From an uncultured Bacteroidota bacterium (lineage in GTDB: Bacteria > Bacteroidota > Bacteroidia > Flavobacteriales > Flavobacteriaceae), in NCBI GenBank assembly GCA_902511755.1, contig CABXGL010000004.1, positions 1-64,000 on the forward strand: a DNA stretch of 64,000 nucleotides, read 5' to 3'. The stretch's first letter is position 1, and each line of letters begins with the position of its first letter. The position numbers and the translations under genes were made by a program. The notes beneath the pieces are model-generated. The model did no database searches and was not told the origin of the DNA. It worked only from the letters and a program-made list of their open reading frames with translations. Below are positions 25,510 to 34,283 of this stretch, one piece after another.

Positions 25510-25540
25510 AACAAGTTTTAGATAATTTATGTAACTTGTT
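25510..25540. repeat. Short inverted repeat in the leader of the M28 peptidase gene
   Basis: AACAAGTT at 25510-25517 and AACTTGTT at 25533-25540 form a perfect 8-base inverted repeat with a 15-base centre, ending 18 bases before the ATG of the peptidase gene. It could be an operator or a leader hairpin. At this base composition a chance match is possible. Confidence 0.3.
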
Positions 25541-25558
25541 GCAATTAATAATAATATT

Positions 25559-27181
25559 ATGAAAAAAATACTTTATATCACTTTTTTATCCTTTTTTGTT
25601 ACACTTACAGCTCAAAGACCAGGAGCTACTGAAAGGCCTGGTCCAAGATTTCAAACTCCTGTCGAGGATGCCAGTAAAGACATGGTCGTAGAAAACATTA
25701 TTGATGAAGTAAATAACAGCTCTCAACTTGCAAATTTAGCTCATGAATTATTTGATGTTATTGGCCCAAGACTTGTTGGAACTCCCCAAATGAAAAACGC
25801 TCATGATTGGGCTGTAAATAAATATACAGACTGGGGAATGAGATCATACAATCATCAATGGGGTGTATGGAGAGGATGGGAGAGAGGAATTACTCATATC
25901 GATATGCTTGAGCCTAGGCTAAGGACACTGAACGGAAGACAATTAGCATGGAGTCCATCTACATCCAAAAAAGGGATAACAGCTGACGTTACGAAAGTAC
26001 CAGAAATTAATAGCAAAGAAGACTTTGATCAATGGTTAAAAACAATAAAAGGCAAATTTGTTTTGGTTAGTCAAAACCAAATTACTGGAAGACCTGATTA
26101 TCAGTGGGAAGAATACGCGACTCCTGAATCTTTTGAAAAATTAAAGAAAGATAGATCTGCTCTGAATGAAAAATGGTTTGCTAATTTTAGAAAAACTGGA
26201 TATGGATATAGAGACATAAATAAAGCATTTGAGGAGGCAGGAGCTATTGGTTTGATATCAAGTTATTGGTCTCAAGCCTTTGGAGCAAACAAAGTTTTTA
26301 GTGCAAGAACAGAAAAAATTCCAAATGTTGATGTAAACCTTGAGGATTATACCATGCTATATAGAATGGTTGAAAACGGTATCACTCCTAAGGTGAAAAT
26401 TGTTGCAACTTCAAAAGAACATGGTGAGGTCCCTACTTGGAATACAATTGCAGAAATAAAAGGTGTTGAAAAGCCTGATGAGTATGTTATTTTATCTGCT
26501 CATTTTGATTCTTGGGATGGAGGTCAGGGGACAACTGATAATGGAACCGGGACAATAGTTATGATGGAAGCAATGAGAGTTTTAAAGAAGTTTTATCCTA
26601 ATCCAAAAAGGACAATAATGGTTGGACATTGGGGTAGTGAGGAGCAGGGATTAAATGGTTCTAGAGCTTTTGTGGAGGATTATCCAACAATCGTTGAAAA
26701 TGCTCAAGCTGTTTTTAATCAAGATAATGGTACAGGTAGGGTAGTTAACATTAGTGGTCAAGGATTCCTTCATTCTTACGAATATGTTTCTGATTGGCTT
26801 TCTGCAGTTCCGCGAAATGTTACAAAGCACATCAAAACAGATTTTCCAGGAACACCTGGTGGAGGAGGGTCAGATTATGCTTCTTTTGTTGCAGCCGGTG
26901 TACCAGCATTTAGTTTAAGCTCACTTGACTGGTCATATTTTAATTACACTTGGCATACGAACCTTGATACATATGATAAGATTATTTTTGATGACTTAAA
27001 AAACAATGTTATTTTGACAGCAATACTTGCATATAAGGCTAGTGAAGATGAAGAAAAAGCTTCAAGAGAAAGACGTGTTATGCCTAAAAGTGTTCTAAAT
27101 CCAAGATCTGGTAGAATGATGAGGGCAAGAGGTTGGCCAGCAATAAGAAAACCAAATAGAGACGGGACTACTGCGAAATAA
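25559..27181 (+). CDS. Exported M28-family zinc peptidase
   Basis: A 540-residue protein with a signal peptide ending near TAQRP. The M28 domain has the two-zinc ligands: His at about 315 in LSAHFDSWDGG, Asp at about 327 in TTDNGTGT, the Glu pair near 360 in GSEEQG, and His near 465 in WHTNLDTYDK. A PA-like inserted part lies between the N-terminus and the catalytic domain, as in carboxypeptidase Q-type enzymes. Such enzymes release amino acids from peptides in the periplasm or outside, which fits the peptide-using lifestyle. The C-terminus is basic and rich in Arg. No sorting domain is present. Confidence 0.88.
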   Translation: MKKILYITFLSFFVTLTAQRPGATERPGPRFQTPVEDASKDMVVENIIDEVNNSSQLANLAHELFDVIGPRLVGTPQMKNAHDWAVNKYTDWGMRSYNHQWGVWRGWERGITHIDMLEPRLRTLNGRQLAWSPSTSKKGITADVTKVPEINSKEDFDQWLKTIKGKFVLVSQNQITGRPDYQWEEYATPESFEKLKKDRSALNEKWFANFRKTGYGYRDINKAFEEAGAIGLISSYWSQAFGANKVFSARTEKIPNVDVNLEDYTMLYRMVENGITPKVKIVATSKEHGEVPTWNTIAEIKGVEKPDEYVILSAHFDSWDGGQGTTDNGTGTIVMMEAMRVLKKFYPNPKRTIMVGHWGSEEQGLNGSRAFVEDYPTIVENAQAVFNQDNGTGRVVNISGQGFLHSYEYVSDWLSAVPRNVTKHIKTDFPGTPGGGGSDYASFVAAGVPAFSLSSLDWSYFNYTWHTNLDTYDKIIFDDLKNNVILTAILAYKASEDEEKASRERRVMPKSVLNPRSGRMMRARGWPAIRKPNRDGTTAK

Positions 27182-27262
27182 TAGGGCTGTCTTTTTTATT
27201 TAAGTAAAAAGTGTAGTAGAGTAAAAAAATAAATGTTTTCCTAAATAGGTCAAGAAGTTTTT

Positions 27263-27391
27263 TCATTTCAAAAGTTTATTTATGTTATCTATTGTGGTTT
27301 GCAAAACTATTTTATGTACTGAATCTTTAGGATTTTGAATCTCAGTATTTAACCTTTCTAATAACTCTGCAATAGTGTTTTCTTTTTTCAT
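27263..27391 (-). CDS. Small helical protein, 42 residues, downstream of mnmE
   Basis: A 42-residue frame from ATG (27389-27391, minus) to TGA (27263-27265). The sequence (start MKKENTIAELLERLNTEIQN) looks like a helical hairpin with heptad-like Leu and Ile. It begins 34 bases after the mnmE stop codon on the same strand, so it can be read from the mnmE transcript. I do not recognise a family. The regular amphipathic pattern supports a real protein, but no further role can be given. Confidence 0.45.
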   Translation of the reverse strand: MKKENTIAELLERLNTEIQNPKDSVHKIVLQTTIDNINKLLK

Positions 27392-27425
27392 TACCTAAAT
27401 ATAAGAATTATTGATTTTCAAGTAT

Positions 27426-28799
27426 CTACTTGCCAATACAGAAGTTTGCGAAAATATTTCCTAATACATCATCATTTGTTATTTCTCCAGTTATTTCACC
27501 TAGATGTTCAATAGATCTTCTAATATCAACTGAAAGAAGATCTCCAGATATATTTTTCTTTAGACCATTATTAACCTCTTCAATTGCTTTTAAGGCTTCT
27601 TTTAAGGCTTCGTAGTGCCTTGAATTACTAATTATAACATCAGTGTAAGGATTTAGTATATCTACCTCATTAACTAGTCTTTTCTTTAGTATAGAAACAG
27701 ATTTGGGATCAGTAGCAGATATTTCAATTAATTCTTTATTGTTTAGTTCTTTTAACAGAGTTTGGTTATTATTTTGTAAATCAATTTTGTTTCTAATTAA
27801 TATTATTGATAAATCATCCCTTTCAAAAGTTTTTATACTAGATTTTATCTCATTAATATTTATGTCATTAACATCAAATAGATAGAGTAATATTTTAGCA
27901 CTACCAATTTTTTCTTTTGTTTTTTCAATTCCCTTTGATTCAATTATATCTTTTGTTTCTCTTAACCCAGCAGTATCAGTAAATCTAAACTTAATTCCAT
28001 CTATTATAATAGAATCTTCAATACTATCTCTTGTTGTACCAGGAATATCAGAAACTATAGCTTTATCTTCATTTAATAGTGTATTTAAAAGTGAAGATTT
28101 TCCAGCATTTGGTTTTCCAGCAATTGCAACTGAAATGCCATTTTTTAAAACATTTCCAGATTGAAAAGAATCAATAAGTTTTTTCAACTCAGATTGAATT
28201 TTTATTACAAGTTTTTTAAATTCTCCTCTTTCAGCAAATTCTACATCTTCTTCAGAGAAGTCTAGCTCTAATTCAATCATTGATGTAAAGTGTAATAATT
28301 CAGATCTTAATTTTTTTAAATCATTGCTGAATCCACTTTTCATTTGTTGCATAGCTAATTTATGTGAGCCTTCATTTTCAGAAGCAATTAAATCTGCGAC
28401 AGCTTCTGCTTGATTAAGATCCATTTTGCCATTTATAAATGCTCTTAAAGTGAATTCACCAGGATTAGCAACCCTAACGCCATGATCTATAAATAGATCT
28501 ATTATTTCTTGTTGAATATATGTAGAACCATGACAAGATATTTCAATTGTATCTTCACCAGTGTAGGAGTTAGGACCTTTAAATAAAGTGATTAATACTT
28601 CATCTAATTCATGTCCATTTTTTAAAATATGACCAAGATGAACCGTATGGGTTTTTTGTTTAGATAAAAGTTTTTTGTTTTTAGATTTGAACAATTTATC
28701 TGTAGTAATTATGGAATCTTTGCCCGAAATTCTAATTACAGAAATTGCACTAAGTCCATTAGGGGTGGCTAATGCTATTATTGTTTCTTTACTTATCAT
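27426..28799 (-). CDS. mnmE: tRNA modification GTPase MnmE
   Basis: A 457-residue protein with the complete MnmE layout. The N-terminal formyl-THF-binding domain (DTIVALAT-like start, then NPGEFTLRAFINGKMDL) is followed by a helical part and the G domain with GKPNAGKSS, DIPGTTRD, DTAGLRE and NKID. The end, FCIGK, holds the catalytic Cys of the CxGK motif. With MnmG it places the cmnm5 group on wobble U34 of tRNAs in the cytoplasm. Its ATG overlaps by one base the stop codon of the GNAT gene upstream, so both genes are in one transcript. Confidence 0.96.
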   Translation of the reverse strand: MISKETIIALATPNGLSAISVIRISGKDSIITTDKLFKSKNKKLLSKQKTHTVHLGHILKNGHELDEVLITLFKGPNSYTGEDTIEISCHGSTYIQQEIIDLFIDHGVRVANPGEFTLRAFINGKMDLNQAEAVADLIASENEGSHKLAMQQMKSGFSNDLKKLRSELLHFTSMIELELDFSEEDVEFAERGEFKKLVIKIQSELKKLIDSFQSGNVLKNGISVAIAGKPNAGKSSLLNTLLNEDKAIVSDIPGTTRDSIEDSIIIDGIKFRFTDTAGLRETKDIIESKGIEKTKEKIGSAKILLYLFDVNDININEIKSSIKTFERDDLSIILIRNKIDLQNNNQTLLKELNNKELIEISATDPKSVSILKKRLVNEVDILNPYTDVIISNSRHYEALKEALKAIEEVNNGLKKNISGDLLSVDIRRSIEHLGEITGEITNDDVLGNIFANFCIGK

Positions 28800-29923
28800 T
28801 AAATTTCTTTAGTAAAAGTGCACCTTTTTTTATGAAGAACACTTTCATAATTTTTCCAAAAAGCTTGGATAGATTTGTTTTCAATAAGCTCTGGATTAGT
28901 TTCCACTTCTTTTATTCCTCTTTTATTAAACATTGTTTGAAGATCATTAAACAAAATAGCTGTTACTCCTTTGTTTTGATAGTCAGGATGAACCCCAATT
29001 AGATATAGTGAAGCTTTACTATTAAATATTTGTGCTTTTAAAATTCTTAAAAACCCAAATGGAAATAGTTTTCCGTTAATTTTCTTAAGAGCTCTTGAAA
29101 AAGATGGCATAGTTATAGCAAAAGCAACGAGTTTTCCTTCTTGGTCAACAACACTTTTTATAAAATCAGGATGTATATATCTTAAATATTTATCCATATA
29201 GTGATCAATTTGATATTGCTGAATTGGAACAAATGTTTGTAGGGTATTATATGTTTTGTTTAATAAATCAAATATTTGATCAATATAGGGTATAATATCA
29301 TTAGTTTTTTTAAACTTTAATGGTTTTAGTTTATATCTTTTCATTATTAAATCTGAGAACTTTTTAACCTTTTCTGGCGCATCTTTTTTAGAATAAATTT
29401 GAATCTTATATTCAACCCATTCTGCAAGTTTTTCCATTTTTAGTTTTTCTAAATGATCTTTTTGATAAGAATTGTGATACCAAGTGATCATTGTATTAAG
29501 TTCATCAAAACCATGAGTAAGTAATCCTGCCTTATCCATATTTGAAAAACCAACAGGTCCTTCAATAAATGATAGATTTCTTTCTTTGCCAAATTCTATT
29601 ACAGCATTTAATAGTTTTTTTGATACGTCTAAATCATCAATAACATCATACCATCCAAAACGAACTTTATTTTTTTTCTGTTCTCTTACTTCTATCCAAT
29701 TGACAATTGCAGCAATTCTTCCAACTATTTCATTGTTTTTTATAGCAATAAAATATTCTGCTTCGGCATTTTTAAAAACAGGATTATTTTCCTTATCCAT
29801 CATCTCAAGCTCTTCATTGATAATAGGAGGAACCCAGTACTTAGAGTTTTTATATAGTTTAAAAGGAAAGTTTACAAAATCCTTATAGTCATCTATCGTA
29901 ATGGCCTTCTTAATTAAAATCAT
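28799..29923 (-). CDS. GNAT-like acyltransferase, conserved long type
   Basis: A 374-residue protein with two GNAT-like regions. The N-terminal half has the family start VPPIINEELEMMDKENNPVF and GRIAAIVNWIEVRE; the C-terminal half ends with LYLIGVHPDYQNKGVTAILF, the acetyl-CoA-binding pattern (V-x-P-x-x-Q-x-K-G). The full-length type is common in Bacteroidota and of unknown substrate. It lies between the membrane protein with a lysine-rich tail (4-base overlap) and mnmE (1-base overlap), so it is probably cotranscribed with both. The acyltransferase fold is likely; the acceptor is not known. Confidence 0.78.
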   Translation of the reverse strand: MILIKKAITIDDYKDFVNFPFKLYKNSKYWVPPIINEELEMMDKENNPVFKNAEAEYFIAIKNNEIVGRIAAIVNWIEVREQKKNKVRFGWYDVIDDLDVSKKLLNAVIEFGKERNLSFIEGPVGFSNMDKAGLLTHGFDELNTMITWYHNSYQKDHLEKLKMEKLAEWVEYKIQIYSKKDAPEKVKKFSDLIMKRYKLKPLKFKKTNDIIPYIDQIFDLLNKTYNTLQTFVPIQQYQIDHYMDKYLRYIHPDFIKSVVDQEGKLVAFAITMPSFSRALKKINGKLFPFGFLRILKAQIFNSKASLYLIGVHPDYQNKGVTAILFNDLQTMFNKRGIKEVETNPELIENKSIQAFWKNYESVLHKKRCTFTKEI

Positions 29924-31002
29924 TTCCTTTTTCTTTTACTTTTTCTTAATGATTTTTTTTCCTTTTTATTAGATTTCTTTTGATTTTTGGTTGATTGTTT
30001 TTGTGATTTTTTTTCATTTTTACGATTCTTTTTTAGAAGTTTTTTATCTTCTTTTTGATTCTTTTTTAATTCTTTATCAACCGGAGGAACGTCTCTATGC
30101 CAATCTAGTCTAGTTGAAAAACCAACATTTAAATATAATTTATTTGGAGTGTCTTTAAAGTTTGAGCCTATGCTAAAATCAAATTGATAATTTCTGTTAT
30201 AAAGATAAGCTAGCCCGGCTTTAATAAAATTATCAGAATAGATGTCATTCTTTATAAATTCATTCTCTAACATACTAGACCATATAGGATTTGTGAAATT
30301 ATGAGTTAGTGTAGTAATATTATTAATTGTAGTATTTTCATTTCCAATTCTATCATATATAAAGTTGTTCACCAAAACCCATTTTCCTACAAAATGGTGT
30401 TGAGTAATAATATTACCTTTTAAACTAACTATTTCTTCAGTCGTTTCATAACTAGTTCCTTTTTTTAAATGAGTGAAAGGATCATTGTAGAAATATCCTT
30501 CTTCTGGGACATAATTAGCACCAACATAAACGGATACAGCTGGGATTAAATCAATCCATCTTATTTTATTGTTCTTTTTCCAACTAAACAAATTTGTCCC
30601 ATGCCACTTTTGATTTTTATATGGGTCAAAAACTAAATATTTGAAACCAATACTTTGTTTATTTAAAAATTCAGTTTTGATTTCTTTTGAATTAGAATTA
30701 ATCATATTATTAACGCTTCTATTCTGATTATAAGAACCATTAATAATTAACTCTAATTTTTCCATTAATAAACCATATCTAATAGTATATATTAGTTCTA
30801 ATTCTTTTATATAGGAAAAATTTAAATTTTTATGACTTAAATCTGAAAAACTTCCTCCTAATTCAAATTGTAGAACATTTTTTCCTACGGAAAATGCTCC
30901 ATAAGAGGAACCAGGTCTATTAGAATTAATTACTTCAGTATATTGAGAATAAATAGAGGATATTGTAAAAATTGTTAAAAATAAACTTAGAGTAAATTTC
31001 AT
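29920..31002 (-). CDS. Outer-membrane beta-barrel-like protein with lysine-rich tail
   Basis: A 360-residue exported protein (signal ending IYSQ). It begins with NSNRPGSSYGAFSVGK, typical of the transporter/MetA-pathway-of-phenol-degradation-like barrel family, and continues with alternating beta strands to about residue 305. From there to the end, about 55 residues, it is dominated by Lys, Arg, Asn, Gln and Ser (VDKELKKNQKEDKKLLKK and on), with no hydrophobic or structural content. This tail is highly positive and probably disordered. It is the first gene of the mnmE transcript. The barrel call is moderate; the tail is seen directly. Confidence 0.65.
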   Translation of the reverse strand: MKFTLSLFLTIFTISSIYSQYTEVINSNRPGSSYGAFSVGKNVLQFELGGSFSDLSHKNLNFSYIKELELIYTIRYGLLMEKLELIINGSYNQNRSVNNMINSNSKEIKTEFLNKQSIGFKYLVFDPYKNQKWHGTNLFSWKKNNKIRWIDLIPAVSVYVGANYVPEEGYFYNDPFTHLKKGTSYETTEEIVSLKGNIITQHHFVGKWVLVNNFIYDRIGNENTTINNITTLTHNFTNPIWSSMLENEFIKNDIYSDNFIKAGLAYLYNRNYQFDFSIGSNFKDTPNKLYLNVGFSTRLDWHRDVPPVDKELKKNQKEDKKLLKKNRKNEKKSQKQSTKNQKKSNKKEKKSLRKSKRKRK

Positions 31003-31100
31003 ATTCTGAAAAGATATAAAATTAAAAATTATTGAATTAGTGTTTTATCAATAAATTTTAAAATCAATAATTGTATTTTTACCTAGTCAAACAATTGGAA

Positions 31101-31325
31101 ATGATTACAATTTTAAAAATAATTCTTTTTTTTATTTTACTCTCCTATACATTGAGACTCCTATCCCCATTTATTTTAAAGTTTTTTTTAAAAAGATTTC
31201 AAAATAAAATGAAAAAGGATTTTGAAAAGATGAATGATGCTAATTATAGTAACCAATCAAAGAAACCCAAATCTAATTCAAAAGATAAAGTAGGGGAGTA
31301 TGTAGATTTTGAAGAAATAGATTAA
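31101..31325 (+). CDS. DUF4834-type small membrane protein
   Basis: A 74-residue protein: one membrane helix at the N-terminus (ILKIILFFILLSYTLRLLSP), a basic helix (KRFQNKMKKDFEKM), and an acidic tail (VGEYVDFEEID). This pattern matches the DUF4834 family common in flavobacteria. I use the ATG at 31101 (MITILKII); an upstream TTG at 31071 would add ten residues. The following yfhO-like gene starts one base after its stop codon, so the two are coupled. No function is known. Confidence 0.75.
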   Translation: MITILKIILFFILLSYTLRLLSPFILKFFLKRFQNKMKKDFEKMNDANYSNQSKKPKSNSKDKVGEYVDFEEID

Positions 31326-31326
31326 C

Positions 31327-33720
31327 ATGATAAGTCATTTAAAAAATATCCTTCCTCACATTGTTTGTGTTTTTATATTGGCAATTTTATCTATATCATA
31401 CTTTTATCCTGTTCTATTAAATAAGGGAATTGAACAATCTGATATATCACAGTTTATGGGTATGTCAAAACAAATAGTTGATCATAGAGAAAATTTTGAT
31501 GAAGAGCCTTATTGGTTGGACAATGCATTTTTAGGGATGCCTTCTTATCAAGTTAGTGCAAAATATCCATATGATTTATTGAGAATTATTGATCAATCTA
31601 TTCGTTTTCTTCCAAGACCTGCAGATTACTTGTTTCTGTATTTATTTTCTTTTTATTTATTAGTTATTTCATTAAAAATCAATTATAGATATGCTTTGTT
31701 TGGCTCTATTGCATTTGGTTTTTCAACATATTTGATAATTATATTAGGTGTTGGTCACAATACCAAGGCTTTAGCATTAGGATATTTACCACTAGTTATA
31801 ATGGGTGTGTTGATGATTTTAAGAAAAGATTATTTAAAAGGGTTTTTTATTACATCTTTAGCTCTAGGCCTTCAAATACATTCTAATCATTATCAAATGA
31901 CCTATTATACTTTATTTGTTATAATGATAATGTTTATAATATTTTTTATTGATTATTATAAAAAGAATGATTTAAAAACTTTCTTTTATTGTTTTTCCAC
32001 ATTTGCTTTAAGTTCATTTATCGCTCTTATGATGAATGCATCTGCATTACTTGCTACAAAAGAATATTCTGAATTTAGTACTCGAAGTAAAAGTGAGATA
32101 ACTATAAATCCTGATGGCACTCAAAAAGAATCTCAATCAGGTTTGTCAAAAGATTATATTACAGAATATAGTTATGGGATTTTAGAAAGTATTAATCTAT
32201 TTATTCCAAAATTTATGGGTGGAGCGAGTTCTGATAGAATTAACAATGATTCTAAACTAATGGATTTCATCAAAACTCTAGATCCAGAACAAGGACAACA
32301 GGTATATCAATATTCTAGACTTTATTGGGGCAATCAACCTATTGTTGCAGCACCAGCATATATTGGAGCTTCAATATTATTTATTTTCTTTCTTGGACTT
32401 TTCTTAGTTAAAAATGTAAATATGAGATGGCTATTACCATCAGTATTAATATCCCTGTTATTGTCTTGGGGCAAAAACTTTGATTTTTTAACCAATTTAA
32501 TGATCGATTACTTTCCTTTTTATGATAAATTTAGAGTAGTTTCTTCAATTCAAGTAATCCTCGAATTTTGTATACCGTTTGTTGCTGTTTTTGGAATTCA
32601 TAATTTTTTATCTGATAAAATAGAAACAAAAAAGAAATTAAAAGCTTTATTTAAATCTGCATTAATTTTTATTCCTTTTTCTCTATTAATTTACCTTTTT
32701 GGAATCAAATTATTTGATTTCAAATCAAATTTTGAAATATTTTCTAATTATCCCGATATATTAAACTTATTGATTGAAGACAGAAAGTCAATATTAAAGG
32801 CTGATAGTTTAAGGACTTTACTTTTAGTGATTTCCCTAGTTATTATACTTTTTGCTTATTTAAAAAATGTTTTAAATAAAAACTTAACCATATGTGGAAT
32901 TATTGTTCTTGTTGTTTTTGATCTATGGACTATTAATAAACAATATGTTAATGCAGATCAATTTGTAAATAAATCAAACATTGAAGTTCCATTTAAAATG
33001 ACAAGTGCTGACAAAGCAATTTTACAAGATAAATCAGATTATAGGGTTTTTGAACCTGATAGAGGATTTTCTAATGCTAGAACTTCTTTTTATCATAAAT
33101 CTATTGCAGGATATCATGCAGCAAAACCTAAGCGTATACAAGATCTATATGACTACTATATTCTAAAGAATAATTATGATGTTTTAAGTATGCTTAATGT
33201 GAAATATATAATAAAAGATGATCCCGATAATGCTATAGGTGTTACAAGAAATGCTAATAATTTTGGAAATGTATGGTTTGTTGATGATATAATTCATGTT
33301 AATAGTTCTGAAAAGGAATTACTTTCCCTTGGTGAAATTGATTTAAAAACTAAAGCTGTTACTCAAAATAATATTTTGAAAGAAAAATCATTTAAAAGAG
33401 ATAGTTTAAACAAAATTTCTCTTATTTCAAGAAATGCAAATAAATTAATATATAAATCAAATTCTGTTACTAATCAATTTGCCGTTTTTTCTGAAGCTTT
33501 TTATTATAAAGGATGGCAAGCCTACCTTGATGGTATTCCTGTTGAACATTATAAAGTAAATTACTTATTACGTGGAATTGAGATACCTAATGGAAAACAT
33601 GAAATTAAATTTGAATTTAAACCAATAGTTATACAAAGAGGTTCTATAATTTCTGTTTTTGCTTATTTAATTCTTATTCTTGTCTTAATAAAATTTATTA
33701 AAGAAAAGTATTATGTATAA
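31327..33720 (+). CDS. YfhO-family multi-pass membrane protein
   Basis: A 797-residue protein with about twelve membrane helices followed by a C-terminal hydrophilic domain. It begins with a helix that leads into KGIEQSDISQFMGM and FDEEPYWLDNAFLGMPSYQ, with the acidic motif in the first outer loop as in GT-C-fold glycosyltransferases. The end includes FYKGWQAYLDGIPVEHYKVN and PNGKHEIKFEF, typical of the YfhO family. Bacillus YfhO glycosylates lipoteichoic acid; in Bacteroidota the acceptor is unknown. It is followed, with an 8-base overlap, by a methyltransferase, two GT4 enzymes and a flippase, so a role in a surface glycan is likely. Confidence 0.88.
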   Translation: MISHLKNILPHIVCVFILAILSISYFYPVLLNKGIEQSDISQFMGMSKQIVDHRENFDEEPYWLDNAFLGMPSYQVSAKYPYDLLRIIDQSIRFLPRPADYLFLYLFSFYLLVISLKINYRYALFGSIAFGFSTYLIIILGVGHNTKALALGYLPLVIMGVLMILRKDYLKGFFITSLALGLQIHSNHYQMTYYTLFVIMIMFIIFFIDYYKKNDLKTFFYCFSTFALSSFIALMMNASALLATKEYSEFSTRSKSEITINPDGTQKESQSGLSKDYITEYSYGILESINLFIPKFMGGASSDRINNDSKLMDFIKTLDPEQGQQVYQYSRLYWGNQPIVAAPAYIGASILFIFFLGLFLVKNVNMRWLLPSVLISLLLSWGKNFDFLTNLMIDYFPFYDKFRVVSSIQVILEFCIPFVAVFGIHNFLSDKIETKKKLKALFKSALIFIPFSLLIYLFGIKLFDFKSNFEIFSNYPDILNLLIEDRKSILKADSLRTLLLVISLVIILFAYLKNVLNKNLTICGIIVLVVFDLWTINKQYVNADQFVNKSNIEVPFKMTSADKAILQDKSDYRVFEPDRGFSNARTSFYHKSIAGYHAAKPKRIQDLYDYYILKNNYDVLSMLNVKYIIKDDPDNAIGVTRNANNFGNVWFVDDIIHVNSSEKELLSLGEIDLKTKAVTQNNILKEKSFKRDSLNKISLISRNANKLIYKSNSVTNQFAVFSEAFYYKGWQAYLDGIPVEHYKVNYLLRGIEIPNGKHEIKFEFKPIVIQRGSIISVFAYLILILVLIKFIKEKYYV

Positions 33721-34273
33721 AGTTTTTCCAAAAAAGAGATATGAAAACACTTTAAAAATGCTTAAAAGTGTATGCCCAGCTCCTTCTGTTGTTTTTGACT
33801 TAGGAGTTGTAAATCCTTTTTCTGAAATAATGAAAGAAAACAATTATAAAGTATATAATACTAAAGGAGAAGATTTAGATGAGAATCCAAATATTTTAAT
33901 TCCTAATGATGTAGATCTAGTTACTGGTTTTGAAATTCTTGAACATTTAGTTTCTCCTTACCCTTTATTAAAAAACATTAAGACTAAAAGAATATTATTA
34001 ACTGTTCCGATAAAAATGTGGTTTGCAAAAGCTTACAGAAGTAAAACAGATTCCTTTGATCGTCATTATCATGAGTTTGAACCATGGCAATTTGATTGGT
34101 TATTAGAAAAATCTGGATGGAAAATAATTAGAAAGGAGTTTTGGAAAAATCCATCAAATAAAATTGGGATAAGACCTTTATTAAGAAACTTCACAAATAG
34201 ATATTATGCAGTTTATGCAGAAAGATCAAAAACTGAATACACTAATTATTATAAAGGAGTCTTGAACCTTTAA
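33713..34273 (+). CDS. SAM-dependent methyltransferase-like protein
   Basis: A 186-residue protein with a class I methyltransferase pattern. Motif I is weak (VVFDLGVVNPFSE, without the usual GxGxG), followed by YNTKGEDLDENP and the clear VTGFEILEHLVSP motif. Later text, SFDRHYHEFEPWQFDWLLEKSGW, matches methyltransferase_11-type proteins. The poor glycine loop leaves room for doubt over SAM binding. It sits inside the glycan cluster, overlapping yfhO by 8 bases and 10 bases before the first GT4 gene, so it may modify a sugar in the same product. Confidence 0.65.
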   Translation: MYKVFPKKRYENTLKMLKSVCPAPSVVFDLGVVNPFSEIMKENNYKVYNTKGEDLDENPNILIPNDVDLVTGFEILEHLVSPYPLLKNIKTKRILLTVPIKMWFAKAYRSKTDSFDRHYHEFEPWQFDWLLEKSGWKIIRKEFWKNPSNKIGIRPLLRNFTNRYYAVYAERSKTEYTNYYKGVLNL

Positions 34274-34283
34274 TGAAATTGCT

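Noticed and set aside
27182-27262. Terminator after the M28 peptidase gene
   Set aside because: T-rich stretches are present, but no stem of useful length could be formed.
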